The notes beneath the pieces are model-generated. The model searched no databases, was not told where the DNA came from, and was given only the letters and a program-made list of their open reading frames with translations. A stretch of 64,000 bases of DNA, taken from Luminiphilus sp051201685. GTDB taxonomy: Bacteria > Pseudomonadota > Gammaproteobacteria > Pseudomonadales > Halieaceae. Below are positions 1-8,673 of this stretch, in pieces; positions within the stretch are counted from its first letter, which is position 1; each line of letters opens with the position of its first letter. The stretch is from assembly GCF_051201685.1 (NCBI RefSeq), contig NZ_CP179213.1:2356001-2420000 (forward strand), in the 5' to 3' direction. Both the position numbers and the translations under genes were made by a program.

Positions 1-1932
1 TGTGGTGTGGAAGAATCCATGCGGGAAATGGTTTTTTGCTGTGGAATTGAGGGCAGCGATATTGATCAACTCGAAGAATTCGAAAGCGCGGTTCTTGAGG
101 TCATTCAGGATATTTCAGAAAAGGGCATTCCGTCGGAACGCCTCGAAGCCATACTCCACCAAATCGAATTATCTCAGCGTGAATTGACCGGTGACGGGAT
201 GCCCTATGGACTCAACCTGATGCTACGGGCACTTGGGGCTGCAGTTCATGGAGGAGACTCACTCGCCGCACTGGACCTTGACCCCATACTCGCAACTATC
301 CGAGAGCGCAGCCTGAGTCATGACTACGTGCCCGGGTTAATTAACCGCCTGCTATTAAACAACCCACACCGGGTGACTTTAACTCTCGCACCCGACAGTG
401 ATTTGACCGCAGGGCGAGACGACGCAGAGCAAGACCGGCTGAAGTCGATCGCTGCATCCCTTGATGACGCAGGACGGTCTAAAATTCTGAATCTTGCCGA
501 GAAGCTAAAAGCACGTCAGGCCATCGAAGATGACCCGGATATTTTGCCTAAGGTGACGCTTCATGACATTCCAGATGGCGTTTCAGAGCCTAAACCCAGT
601 GTCAAAAACAAGGGCGGAGTGGATGTTTGGAACTACACGACCGGGACTAATGGGTTGGTCTATCAGCAGTGGGTGAAACCCCTTCCCGCATTGTCGGAAC
701 AAGCGATGGCAAATTTACCCCTAGCAACCGGACTTATCGGAGAGCTTGGGGCCGGAGCTGCTGATTATCTGACCATACAGGAGCGCCAGTCAGCCACTGT
801 CGGATCACTTAATGTTGCCACCATGACGCGGAGTGCCAGAGGCGATTTACAAGATTGCAGTGGCTGGCTACTGATCTCATCCAAAGCGCTCGCTAACCGC
901 TCCGAGCAACAAGTCGCTCTAATGCAAGACACATTCTCGAGCACACGGTTTGACGAAGGGCCCCGCATCCGAGAGCTCGTCAACCAGAGCCGAGCACGGC
1001 GTGATCAATCAATCACCGGAAGTGGCCACAGTTTAGCCATGACAGCAGCAAGCGCAGGCATGAGCCCACTGGCTCTGCGCGCCCACGAGCAGGGCGGATT
1101 AGAAGGCATTAGGAGCTTGAGAAAGCTTGACGATCGCCTTGCCAATGACAGCGAACTCCAAAACTTCATGGCGGAACTGTCAGAGGTACACCGCAAAATT
1201 GTTGACGCGCAAGGATTGCAAATAGCCGTTATTGCTGACGCACAGAACATGGAAGCCGCCGAGGGCTTTGCGCTGGGCGCCGTAGGACCGGAAATAAAGA
1301 ACACAGACGGGCAGCTTTGGCAGCCTCAACCCATCAGAGAGCACCGTCGTGAGGCTTGGGTCACTAATACCCAGGTGAACTTCTGTGCCAAAGCGTATCA
1401 GACAGTGCCCGCTAGTCATGCAGATGCGCCGGCTCTAACCGTACTGTCTGCCGTACTGCGTAATGGGTACTTGCACCGTGCAATTCGAGAGCAAGGTGGC
1501 GCCTATGGCGGTGGCGCGAGTCACGACGGTAATGTTGGCGCCTTTCGGTTTTTTTCCTACCGAGACCCTCGCTTGGGCGAAACTCTCGCCGATTTTGATG
1601 GCGCAATCGACTGGTTTTTAACAAGCAATCACGAATCCGAGACCCTAGAAGAAGCTATTCTTGGTGTTATCGGCAGCCTAGATAAACCCGGATCACCTGC
1701 GGGCGAGGCGCGCAAACACTTTCATGAATCCTTATTTGCACGAACGGCTGATCATCGCGCTGCTTTTAGACGAGGTATTATTGCGACCACGCTTGATGAC
1801 CTGCGACGGGTTACCGAAACGTACTTACTTCATGCACAAGCCAGTACAGCGATTATCACTAACAGCCAAACCGCTACTCGCGAAGCTTCGCTACTCGCAG
1901 AACTTGGTCTCGAACAAAAAGACTTAAGCTGA
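1..1932 (+). CDS. M16 family metallopeptidase, presequence-protease-like (C-terminal part; 5' end outside window)
   Basis: The frame is open from the first base, so the gene starts upstream; about 643 residues are visible. By resemblance it is the C-terminal part of a PreP/Cym1-type M16C zinc peptidase, the family that degrades free peptides inside a clam-shaped chamber. The zinc-binding HxxEH motif lies in the missing N-terminal part. Visible parts are a helical linker region (roughly nt 400-600, like the M16C-associated domain) and a later inactive-repeat domain with the conserved Gly/Tyr-rich stretch REQGGAYGGG followed by FRFFSYRDPR near nt 1486-1570, which in this family contributes substrate-binding Arg/Tyr. 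The family call is firm; cellular location cannot be judged without the N-terminus. The next gene is convergent and begins its stop 10 bp downstream. Confidence 0.85.
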   Translation, partial: CGVEESMREMVFCCGIEGSDIDQLEEFESAVLEVIQDISEKGIPSERLEAILHQIELSQRELTGDGMPYGLNLMLRALGAAVHGGDSLAALDLDPILATIRERSLSHDYVPGLINRLLLNNPHRVTLTLAPDSDLTAGRDDAEQDRLKSIAASLDDAGRSKILNLAEKLKARQAIEDDPDILPKVTLHDIPDGVSEPKPSVKNKGGVDVWNYTTGTNGLVYQQWVKPLPALSEQAMANLPLATGLIGELGAGAADYLTIQERQSATVGSLNVATMTRSARGDLQDCSGWLLISSKALANRSEQQVALMQDTFSSTRFDEGPRIRELVNQSRARRDQSITGSGHSLAMTAASAGMSPLALRAHEQGGLEGIRSLRKLDDRLANDSELQNFMAELSEVHRKIVDAQGLQIAVIADAQNMEAAEGFALGAVGPEIKNTDGQLWQPQPIREHRREAWVTNTQVNFCAKAYQTVPASHADAPALTVLSAVLRNGYLHRAIREQGGAYGGGASHDGNVGAFRFFSYRDPRLGETLADFDGAIDWFLTSNHESETLEEAILGVIGSLDKPGSPAGEARKHFHESLFARTADHRAAFRRGIIATTLDDLRRVTETYLLHAQASTAIITNSQTATREASLLAELGLEQKDLS

Positions 1933-1941
1933 GACTGGGCG

Positions 1942-2538
1942 TTACAGGTCACGGGGGGTGGCTATAGCATCCCCTGTGACCAATGCGATACCCCGCCCCG
2001 TGGGGTCAACCCAGCGTGAAACTAGGGCCACCAAGGAGACTTTCAGAACTCCTTGAGACGGGTCGTAAATAGTAGCCCGGCCAGCAGCATCAACCGACTG
2101 TAAAACGACGAAGTGGCCACCTGCATTTCCGGGGATTCTTAAAATCAGCGATTGCGTTACCTTTTCCAAACTAGAGCGCGGCAAAAAAAAGCCCCGGGAA
2201 GAGACGCCAAAATATTGCAGAAGCCACTGAAGATCTGACAATGAATATCCCTCACCGGCGGGCTTTCCTCCAGAAGCCGGGTATCGGAACCTCAGTAAAT
2301 TCACCAGCGTTGGTAGGTCAGGATGAAGGCCTTTTTCTGCAAGCACGGACACAACAGCTCGAAGTCCACAGTCGTTGAGCGACGTTGATCTTGGCAAGCT
2401 ATAAGCAGGAGTCTGGGATTCATATTCAAGCCCGGCCGGTTGGCTGTGCGCTTGGGTGGCAACGGAAAAGCCCAGCCAAGCGAGGCACCCGGCTAGGTTC
2501 AAGCATGAGCGGTGATGGATCAAAATACTGCTGCCCAC
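1942..2538 (-). CDS. exported C39-type cysteine peptidase, double-glycine peptidase-like
   Basis: 198 residues. An N-terminal hydrophobic segment (about residues 11-30, ending near TQAHS) looks like a Sec signal peptide, so the enzyme should be periplasmic. The remainder is a stand-alone peptidase C39 domain: Cys57 in the NDCG motif, His142 in GGHFVVL and Asp159 in IYDPSQG form the expected Cys-His-Asp set. The Gln usually found six residues before the Cys (oxyanion hole) appears to be Ser51. There is no ABC-transporter part, unlike bacteriocin exporters; the closest known arrangement is the periplasmic FapD peptidase of functional amyloid operons. Start codon is GTG at 2536-2538, chosen because it gives the signal peptide; no strong ribosome site is visible. 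It lies 23 bp downstream of a small exported peptide gene with a double-glycine motif, its likely substrate (inference). Confidence 0.8.
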   Translation of the reverse strand: MGSSILIHHRSCLNLAGCLAWLGFSVATQAHSQPAGLEYESQTPAYSLPRSTSLNDCGLRAVVSVLAEKGLHPDLPTLVNLLRFRYPASGGKPAGEGYSLSDLQWLLQYFGVSSRGFFLPRSSLEKVTQSLILRIPGNAGGHFVVLQSVDAAGRATIYDPSQGVLKVSLVALVSRWVDPTGRGIALVTGDAIATPRDL

Positions 2539-2561
2539 GTCACAATGTGCCAGCGGATTTT

Positions 2562-2861
2562 TTAAGGTGCATTGGTGTAACGGTGTGGACTAGACGGCGC
2601 ATAATGAGGCACGTAGATACCCCAGTAAAAGCTCATTAAAGCTAAATCCACGCCGGCAATACCCAACGCAAGCGCAAGCGGCGCCAAGCCCCCTCGAGCA
2701 CTCTCCATAGCAATGGGATCGAGCTCCTCAATGGGCACATCGTAAGCCAAAGCCAAGCGCGTATCTTTAAGCGGGTCAAACGGCTTCGTAGGTGTCGCTG
2801 TAGCGACACTTGCGCTCATGAGAAGCGATAATAAGCCTAAGGATTTAAACGTAGTTTTCAT
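2562..2861 (-). CDS. small exported peptide with double-glycine-type cleavage motif
   Basis: 99 residues from the ATG at 2859-2861, preferred over an upstream in-frame ATG at 2915 because GGGAG sits 6 bases before it and because it opens a clean signal peptide (about residues 1-22, ending TATA). Residues 44-58 read like a double-glycine leader: Leu47 at -12, Met52 at -7, Ala55 at -4 and Gly57-Gly58 at -2/-1. What follows is a 41-residue tail: a hydrophobic glycine/alanine/leucine stretch (59-83) and a Tyr/His/Pro-rich end. It has no Cys. I recognise no family. It is directly upstream of, and probably cotranscribed with, the C39 peptidase. Candidate roles are a processed surface peptide, signal or bacteriocin-like peptide; all are inference. 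Confidence 0.65.
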   Translation of the reverse strand: MKTTFKSLGLLSLLMSASVATATPTKPFDPLKDTRLALAYDVPIEELDPIAMESARGGLAPLALALGIAGVDLALMSFYWGIYVPHYAPSSPHRYTNAP

Positions 2862-3025
2862 GGACATCTCCCTGTCTCTATGGCGGACCATCTTTGGTCC
2901 AATGTGTCGCGTCATCTATGCCTGCGCAGCAATAAATAACCGCGAGATAGAAACCTTAGGCTCGCAGCCTCGATAAAAACAGTTCAGATGGGGGCAGTGG
3001 TGTTATCTGGTTGAATCGAAGGGGT

Positions 3026-3985
3026 TTAGGGTGATGCGGATTGTTGCAACACTTTCATCAGTACCCCGCCATAACTCGAGTCACGGGGCGTTACATCAAA
3101 ATAGCCGCGAGCGTTTAGCAGTCGGCGAAGCTCAGCAAGTCGATAGCAGGGCACGGCCGCCATAAAGTGATGCTCTAAATGGAAATTTACGGCGTTTGGT
3201 GCTACCAAAAATCGCTGCCAGTAAGGCGCATCTACGGTGCGGGTATTCTTTCGGGGATCAAGGTTATATAAATCGGGTACTGCCCCGTGCTCGGCTATCT
3301 GGCGAAGTCGAATCACTAGCATGTAAGTCGTCATAAAGCTGGCGAACCAAAGCCACCAGGTCCAGCCCCACCCAAACGCGTAGAGAATAAGGAACAGGAT
3401 TACTTGGACCACTATTTGCTGTAACAGCGGCGTTCGCCCTTCAGCTTGACCACGGCTCAAATTGCCGGCGCCGCCCTTAACAAGGCTGATTAACAGCTTT
3501 GCACCCGTTTGCCCGGTTAAATCTCGAAATACTTTTCGAGCAAAGCTTCGTTTTGAAATGGGGTAAGCCGCGTAGTTCATCAAATCCGGATCGTCAGCAG
3601 TGCCCGCTTTTCTATGATGCTGCAAGTGGCCTGCCGCGTAACTTGGCAAATCTCCCAGAGTGGGCAGCGCGCAAAACCACTGGCCTATTACGCGATTCAA
3701 CGCAGAGCTTGCGAACAAAGTGCCATGTCCCGCTTCGTGCATAAGAACAGCCAAGCCTAACTGACGTCCGGGCAACATGACCATCACAAGGAGCACGGTC
3801 ACCGCCCCGGGGAAATGCGCAGCCAAACCCAAGAGCAGAAAAATCAAACCCCAGTTCTGAACAACCAGTGTAGCGCCGAGCAAATCACTTGAACGCGCCA
3901 ATGCCAGCCGCTCCTCAGCAGAAAGTATCTGGCTGGGTTTTATAATGGTGGTGGAGCAAGCCTTTGGGTCTCTTTTAAGCGACAT
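3026..3985 (-). CDS. membrane fatty acid desaturase
   Basis: 319 residues from the ATG at 3983-3985, which has AGGCGG a few bases upstream; an in-frame ATG at 4030 would add 15 residues but has a poorly spaced ribosome site. It belongs to the membrane di-iron desaturase/hydroxylase superfamily, which introduces double bonds into acyl chains using O2 and electrons from a ferredoxin or cytochrome. All three histidine boxes are present: HEAGH (83-87), HLQHH (120-124) and HLEHH (269-273). Hydrophobic segments lie near residues 40-75 and 190-225. The gene stands alone; no reductase partner is adjacent, so regiospecificity and electron donor cannot be told from sequence. Confidence 0.88.
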   Translation of the reverse strand: MSLKRDPKACSTTIIKPSQILSAEERLALARSSDLLGATLVVQNWGLIFLLLGLAAHFPGAVTVLLVMVMLPGRQLGLAVLMHEAGHGTLFASSALNRVIGQWFCALPTLGDLPSYAAGHLQHHRKAGTADDPDLMNYAAYPISKRSFARKVFRDLTGQTGAKLLISLVKGGAGNLSRGQAEGRTPLLQQIVVQVILFLILYAFGWGWTWWLWFASFMTTYMLVIRLRQIAEHGAVPDLYNLDPRKNTRTVDAPYWQRFLVAPNAVNFHLEHHFMAAVPCYRLAELRRLLNARGYFDVTPRDSSYGGVLMKVLQQSASP

Positions 3986-4432
3986 ATGACCGCCTGTAAC
4001 CGGGTGATTGTTGGTAGGGTGCCAATTCATATTCCCACAAACAGCGCTGGCATACGAACTCTTGCGCCTGTGTGCGCCGGAGTCAAAAGTGCGTGGCTTA
4101 CACCGAAAAATGTTTACGGACCCTCAACTCTAAGCCACGGATTTCATGGGAAGCCACAGCTTAACAAGCTTAATGGTATAAGCTCGTTTTCAAGCAAGAG
4201 GCGGCACTACATTTCTACCATGCCGGGCCCATCGTTTACTCAACTGAGGTCGCGAATACCCAGACTTCTCGACAGAGATGGCCCATTTAATAAATACTTG
4301 CGATAATCTGCGCCCGGATAGGCGCTTCAATCAAACGCAGCACCGGCCCGCAGAGCCTCGCTGCACAAAGAGTGCCCAAGCCTGAGCGCCATACCCTAAC
4401 TCGACTCAAAGAACAGTCTTAAGGAAATCAAC
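3986..4432. other. intergenic region with a 9-bp inverted repeat, no supported gene
   Basis: A 106-codon open frame (3986-4306, +) has no ribosome site, no recognisable motif and unusual composition; I regard it as non-coding. The stretch must contain promoters for the divergent desaturase and lipoprotein genes, but I see no convincing -35/-10 pair. Confidence 0.5.
4092..4139. repeat. 9-bp perfect inverted repeat, 30-bp spacer
   Basis: CGTGGCTTA at 4092-4100 is mirrored exactly by TAAGCCACG at 4131-4139. The spacer is too long for a classical operator dimer and no T-run follows, so it could be an RNA structure or two half-sites; function unknown. Confidence 0.45.
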
Positions 4433-5119
4433 ATGCATCACCCTGCCCTACCTCTTTTTTGCTTAGCCTTGGTCAGTTTACTCACAGGTTGCGCCTCTAC
4501 CGAAGAGCAAGCCGCCAAGGTGTTGGAGGACACCGGGCAAGTGGCTCCAAACTCAAATTATAAGGACGTGGCGCAGTATCCGGGCAACGTCACCTGCGGC
4601 AAGTACCTCACTAACGACTATCAAGGCTTCCCGATCTACAAGGATTTCGTCGTATTAGATACTGTCGCCAATCTCAGGCCCTTATCGATGGACGTTAAGG
4701 TTTACTGCACTGAGAATTCGGCAGCTGCGCTGAATGAAGAGCTTCAGATTAATTATGAGGCTCAAAAGACGCAAATCGATCACATATTGCAGGATTTCCG
4801 CGACCTCGCAACACCATTGGAGGCGTATATTAGTGGCAACCCCTCCTATCCATGGACCGAGCAGGGCTTGCAGGCACTCGTGCAACCGGCGACAACGGGC
4901 AACCCACCAATAAATTTCCCAGAGAACGGCTACATCAGCTCCATACCAAATGACCCTTGGAGCAGGGAGTACCATTACGTCTGTGAGCCCTTTGCCGGGA
5001 TCAAAATTCCCTACAAACTACAATCTTTCGGGGCTGATGGCGTGCCAGGCGGCTCAGGAATAAACGCTGATATTAAGCACGTTTACCTGCCTTACTTCGA
5101 ACACATCAACAGAATTTAA
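4433..5119 (+). CDS. lipoprotein with GspG-like pseudopilin C-terminal domain
   Basis: 228 residues. The N-terminus is a lipoprotein signal peptide with lipobox LLTGC (Cys20), so the protein should be acylated. The C-terminal part (about 140-215) carries the layout of the type II secretion major pseudopilin head (T2SSG): a WTEQGLQAL segment, then a GYISSIPNDPW segment, then SFGADGVPGG followed by an acidic stretch that in GspG forms the calcium site. The prepilin-type N-terminus and hydrophobic helix of true pseudopilins are absent, replaced by the lipoprotein signal and a 120-residue middle region of no recognised family. No other secretion genes are in the window. RBS AAGGAAAT precedes the ATG. 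Domain call is by pattern recognition; function unknown. Confidence 0.7.
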   Translation: MHHPALPLFCLALVSLLTGCASTEEQAAKVLEDTGQVAPNSNYKDVAQYPGNVTCGKYLTNDYQGFPIYKDFVVLDTVANLRPLSMDVKVYCTENSAAALNEELQINYEAQKTQIDHILQDFRDLATPLEAYISGNPSYPWTEQGLQALVQPATTGNPPINFPENGYISSIPNDPWSREYHYVCEPFAGIKIPYKLQSFGADGVPGGSGINADIKHVYLPYFEHINRI

Positions 5120-5143
5120 GTGCCCCGATCCGGCGCAATGTGA

Positions 5144-6919
5144 CTAAAGCGGAAACACCCTTGGAAGCAACAGCAAAACTACTGCGCTGTAGACAAGGGT
5201 AATTGGCAGTCCGTACCTCAAATAATCCGCGCGCTGGTAGCTTCCCAAGTTTTGCACCATCAGGTTCGTGGTGTAGCCAAAAGGCGTTAGAAACGAGGCA
5301 CTTGCACCAAAAGCGATCGCCATCACAAAGGGCATCGGGTCAGCGCCAGTCGACAGGGCTAGGGTCCATGCCACGGGAAACATGAGCGCAGCAGCCGCGT
5401 TATTAGTCATTAGCTCGGTGAGCAGCACGGTCAGCAAATAAACACCTACCAGCGTCCACAGTGGGTCTATGCCAGTGATCAGAGGCGCCGCCCAAGTCGC
5501 CGCCGCAGCCACAGCACCGGTGTCTTGCAAGCCTTGGGCAACCGTCAACGCTGAGGCGATAATAATCCACATTTCGAAAGGAAAACGTCGTCGTAAATCC
5601 GCTCCATCGACGACGCCTAGGGCCAAGAAAGTTGCCAACAGAAAAGCAAGCCCTGTCACCAAGGCGAGTTTTCCCATAGCTGCCAAGGTGACAACAGCTA
5701 CTACGGCGGCCGTTACGAAAATGCTGACTGACATAGGTAGGCGTCGGGCTTCAACTTGAGAATTTACCACCAAAAAATTGCGGCCCAAGTTCATCCTTTG
5801 GGGAAAGTCTGGCCCAACCGCCAAGGCAAGATAATCACCGGGTTGCAGTGTAATGCCGCCCAGCTTCCCCGAGAGCTGTGCGGCATCGCGACGTATCCCA
5901 ACAACCGCCGCGTCAAAGCGCGCTCTGAAACTTGATTCTTTGATCGTCTGGCCTGCCACAGTTGCATTAGGCAACAAGATAACTTCCGTTATATTGTCAC
6001 TCAGCAATCCTTCCTCAATAGCAAATAGCTGCAAGCCGTGAAACGTCGAGAGAAGGCCTACCCGGCTGATGTCTCCCGAAAAAATGAGTCGATCCCCCGC
6101 CTCAATACGCTGTGATGGTGCAACAGGCGATAGCACCTGGTCGCCCCGGGCAATCTCCACCAAAAATAGATCGTCGAGGTCGCGCAGCCCATTCTCTAGA
6201 ATGCTACGCCCAATAAGTTTCGACTCGGGTAGCACTTCTGCTTCAATTAAGTGTTCGCTTATTTGCAGCTCTGTTTGATCATGTTGGGGTAATCGATGGC
6301 GAAACAACACCATGAATAAAATACCACCGATCGCTGCGGGCAGCGCCACAGGCAAAAAAGCAAAAAAATCGAGACCCTGCCCCGTTGTTTCTTGCAAAAA
6401 ACTGCTAACAATAAGGTTCGTCGACGTACCGATGAGCGTCAGCGTACCGCCCAAAATAGCCGCGTAAGAAAGCGGCAATAAAAGCTGGCTTGGAGCGTGG
6501 AGGCGCGACCTTCTCAGCACGCCAGCAAGCGCCGCAACGACCGCCGTATTGTTGACGAAAGCGGAAAAAAACGCGGTCACCAGTGATAGTCGCAGTAAAG
6601 AGCCTGCCAGCGACGGGACAACCATGCGTCGAGACATTATCAGCAACCAGGGCAAACGCTCGAAGCCGACAGATATCAGCGTCAGCAGGACGAGGGTGAC
6701 CAAGCCTTCGTTAGTGGCTTTGGTCAACACCGTATTAATGTCGACCAGCCCCATCAACAAGCAAGCCAAAAGGGCGCTGCCAAAAACCCAAGGGGCAGAC
6801 CAGCGTGTCACCAAAAGAGTAGTGACTAGCCAGACAACAACCAGCATGATTAAGCTAATATCCAACAAAATTTTAAGATGTCCGAAGGTTTCAGAGGTGT
6901 CAGAATACGCACTTTCCAT
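5144..6919 (-). CDS. SLC13/DASS-type permease with two RCK_C (TrkA-C) domains
   Basis: 591 residues, an inner-membrane transporter of the divalent anion:Na+ symporter superfamily. Two membrane blocks (about 15-205 and 400-590) flank a cytosolic insert holding two TrkA-C/RCK_C domains (about 226-305 and 307-385), the usual layout of bacterial SLC13 proteins of this length. Conserved hairpin motifs are NNTAVVAAL (123-131) with STNL nearby in the first repeat, and MTNNAAAALMFP in the second. The substrate could be sulfate, dicarboxylate or another anion; sequence alone does not decide. It is a single-gene unit divergent from the VOC gene and convergent with the lipoprotein gene. Confidence 0.85.
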   Translation of the reverse strand: MESAYSDTSETFGHLKILLDISLIMLVVVWLVTTLLVTRWSAPWVFGSALLACLLMGLVDINTVLTKATNEGLVTLVLLTLISVGFERLPWLLIMSRRMVVPSLAGSLLRLSLVTAFFSAFVNNTAVVAALAGVLRRSRLHAPSQLLLPLSYAAILGGTLTLIGTSTNLIVSSFLQETTGQGLDFFAFLPVALPAAIGGILFMVLFRHRLPQHDQTELQISEHLIEAEVLPESKLIGRSILENGLRDLDDLFLVEIARGDQVLSPVAPSQRIEAGDRLIFSGDISRVGLLSTFHGLQLFAIEEGLLSDNITEVILLPNATVAGQTIKESSFRARFDAAVVGIRRDAAQLSGKLGGITLQPGDYLALAVGPDFPQRMNLGRNFLVVNSQVEARRLPMSVSIFVTAAVVAVVTLAAMGKLALVTGLAFLLATFLALGVVDGADLRRRFPFEMWIIIASALTVAQGLQDTGAVAAAATWAAPLITGIDPLWTLVGVYLLTVLLTELMTNNAAAALMFPVAWTLALSTGADPMPFVMAIAFGASASFLTPFGYTTNLMVQNLGSYQRADYLRYGLPITLVYSAVVLLLLPRVFPL

Positions 6920-7058
6920 AGAATCCGACAGTGACCCCTAAGGGCACTAACGATACTAAAGCCCCTACGAGCCACACTGGGAATAGGGGTGTTGAGGTGC
7001 TAATGCGGAAACCTCACATCGACAGGTTATTTATTACTACAACACAGAGAGAAACCCC

Positions 7059-7430
7059 ATGATTGGATACGTCACTTTAGGCGTCACGAACCTTGATAAA
7101 GCGAAGGCTTTTTACTCGGAGCTATTAGGCGAAATGAGTGCCTCAACGTTGCTTGAAATGGATCGGATAGTATTTTTTGGCAAGGATATGGCCAACCCAA
7201 TGCTTGCTGTATGCATACCCTATAACGAAAATGATGCGCATCCGGGCAACGGCAATATGGTGGCCTTTAATCCAGGCAGCAAGGAAGCCTGCGATGCGCT
7301 CTACCAAAAAGCGCTTGCCCTTGGCGCAACCTGCGACGGAGAGCCAGGACAACGCATACCTGACATGTTTTATGGTGCCTACGTTCGCGATCCCGATGGC
7401 AACAAGCTGTGCTTTTTCCAGTTTGGCTAA
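7059..7430 (+). CDS. VOC (glyoxalase/bleomycin-resistance fold) family protein
   Basis: 123 residues, a single vicinal-oxygen-chelate domain. It opens with the GYVTLGVTNLDKAKAFY pattern typical of the first beta-alpha unit and ends with YVRDPDGNKLCFF, the hallmark of the second half. Such proteins are metal-dependent lyases, dioxygenases or binding proteins; this subgroup has no assigned substrate. RBS AGAGAG lies upstream of the ATG. A strong hairpin terminator follows 14 bases after its stop, so it is probably monocistronic. Confidence 0.85.
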   Translation: MIGYVTLGVTNLDKAKAFYSELLGEMSASTLLEMDRIVFFGKDMANPMLAVCIPYNENDAHPGNGNMVAFNPGSKEACDALYQKALALGATCDGEPGQRIPDMFYGAYVRDPDGNKLCFFQFG

Positions 7431-7444
7431 TACCGGCAATGAAC

Positions 7445-7497
7445 CCTGTCTAAAGCACGGAAGCACCGTGTTCTAGACAGGACAAGTTTTCTTTTCT
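7445..7497 (+). terminator. intrinsic terminator after the VOC gene
   Basis: A long hairpin: CCTGTCTA (7445-7452) pairs with TAGACAGG (7474-7481), and inner CACGG (7456-7460) pairs with CCGTG (7466-7470). A T-rich tract (TTTTCTTTTCT) follows. Confidence 0.75.
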
Positions 7498-7515
7498 CAA
7501 AGACAGGAAATATCC

Positions 7516-8673
7516 ATGCGCTCCCTGTTAACCGTCCTCACCCTGTTGCTGACTACTCACGCTAACTGGGCATTCGCCCATAGCAATAATGATGTTGTCA
7601 CAATGTACAACGGCGACCGTATCACCGGCGAAATCAAGGGGCTAGCCAATGGCGATCTCAAAATAAATCCGTCCTACGCTCCCGTGATTGCCCTGGAACT
7701 TCAGGATATCGCCTCCATAGATTCCAATTACAACTATGAAATTCTGACGGAAAACAACGAAAGGCTTTATGGCAATATTTCAAGCACTGAAAAAAAGGGT
7801 TCGCTGCAGTTCACCAGCATCGACAGCGACAAGGTAATACCCCTGCTCGAGATCACTGAAATACGGCCTATCGAGGAAAGTTTCGCCGAGCGGCTGCAGT
7901 ACACCTTGGGCGCAAATTTCAACTTTGAACCCGACCTACAAACCTACAAGATCGAAGGCACGGTAACGTATGCCTCAAAGCGCGGGCAGACATCGGCGCG
8001 TGCAAATATTTTACGCTCCGACTACCGCACCCAAACTGAAAACGGCGAATATGAGGATGACTATTCCCAAACATCGGGATTGTTTCGATTGGAAAACGAA
8101 CGCTGGTCAAACTTTAGAGATGATTGGTACCGAAGCTTTTCTGGTCAATACGATTACAACGACCAACTGAATAACTTTGGTCGCGTCTCGTTAGGTTCCG
8201 GTTTAGGACGCTATTTTGTCGATAGCGCTGGAATGCGGTTTAGTGCCTTGGTTGGCCTTCAGGGCATTTCAGAGCGCAGCAAAATCGAGACAGACCCTGA
8301 AACCGGTCAAGTCTTGCAACATTCGAACTGCCCTGGCGATCTGAGTGACGATAACTGCTCTGGTACGCTGGTTAAAGACACAGCTTACTCGGCTGAAGGG
8401 TTCCTAACGGGATCCTTCGTGATGTACAGCCTGACAAATGCGGATCTCGACATAAACATAACGGGCAGTGTCTACCCCTCCTTAACCGAAGACGACCGCT
8501 TGCGAGCCCACCTAGAAGCTGCGGTGAAGTGGGAAGCGGTTAGTGATCTAAGCATCAAACTGAGCCTGAATTCTGATTACGATTCGGGGAAAGAGAACGA
8601 AGGCGAGTCAGGTTCAATACCGCTAAAAACCATTGACTACAGCATATTATTGGGGCTGGAATGGGCGCCCTAA
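7516..8673 (+). CDS. DUF481 family outer-membrane beta-barrel protein
   Basis: 385 residues with a signal peptide (about 1-21, cleavage near AFA-HS). Residues 22-120 form a periplasmic lead with GDRITGEIKGL and repeated beta-like motifs, and the remainder is an amphipathic strand-rich barrel ending in LLGLEWAP. This is the YdiY/DUF481 family, reported in other proteobacteria as acid- or salt-inducible outer-membrane proteins. RBS AGGAAA precedes the ATG. Its stop overlaps the stop of the convergent mscS-type gene by 4 bp. Biochemical function is not known. Confidence 0.8.
   Translation: MRSLLTVLTLLLTTHANWAFAHSNNDVVTMYNGDRITGEIKGLANGDLKINPSYAPVIALELQDIASIDSNYNYEILTENNERLYGNISSTEKKGSLQFTSIDSDKVIPLLEITEIRPIEESFAERLQYTLGANFNFEPDLQTYKIEGTVTYASKRGQTSARANILRSDYRTQTENGEYEDDYSQTSGLFRLENERWSNFRDDWYRSFSGQYDYNDQLNNFGRVSLGSGLGRYFVDSAGMRFSALVGLQGISERSKIETDPETGQVLQHSNCPGDLSDDNCSGTLVKDTAYSAEGFLTGSFVMYSLTNADLDINITGSVYPSLTEDDRLRAHLEAAVKWEAVSDLSIKLSLNSDYDSGKENEGESGSIPLKTIDYSILLGLEWAP

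Noticed and set aside
3986..4306. 106-codon open frame on the plus strand
   Set aside because: No ribosome site, no motif, and it begins at the edge of the divergent desaturase start; composition does not look coding.
6549..6941. 130-codon frame opposite the SLC13 permease gene
   Set aside because: Antisense to a clear membrane-protein gene; Lys/Ser/Thr-rich content is typical of a shadow frame.
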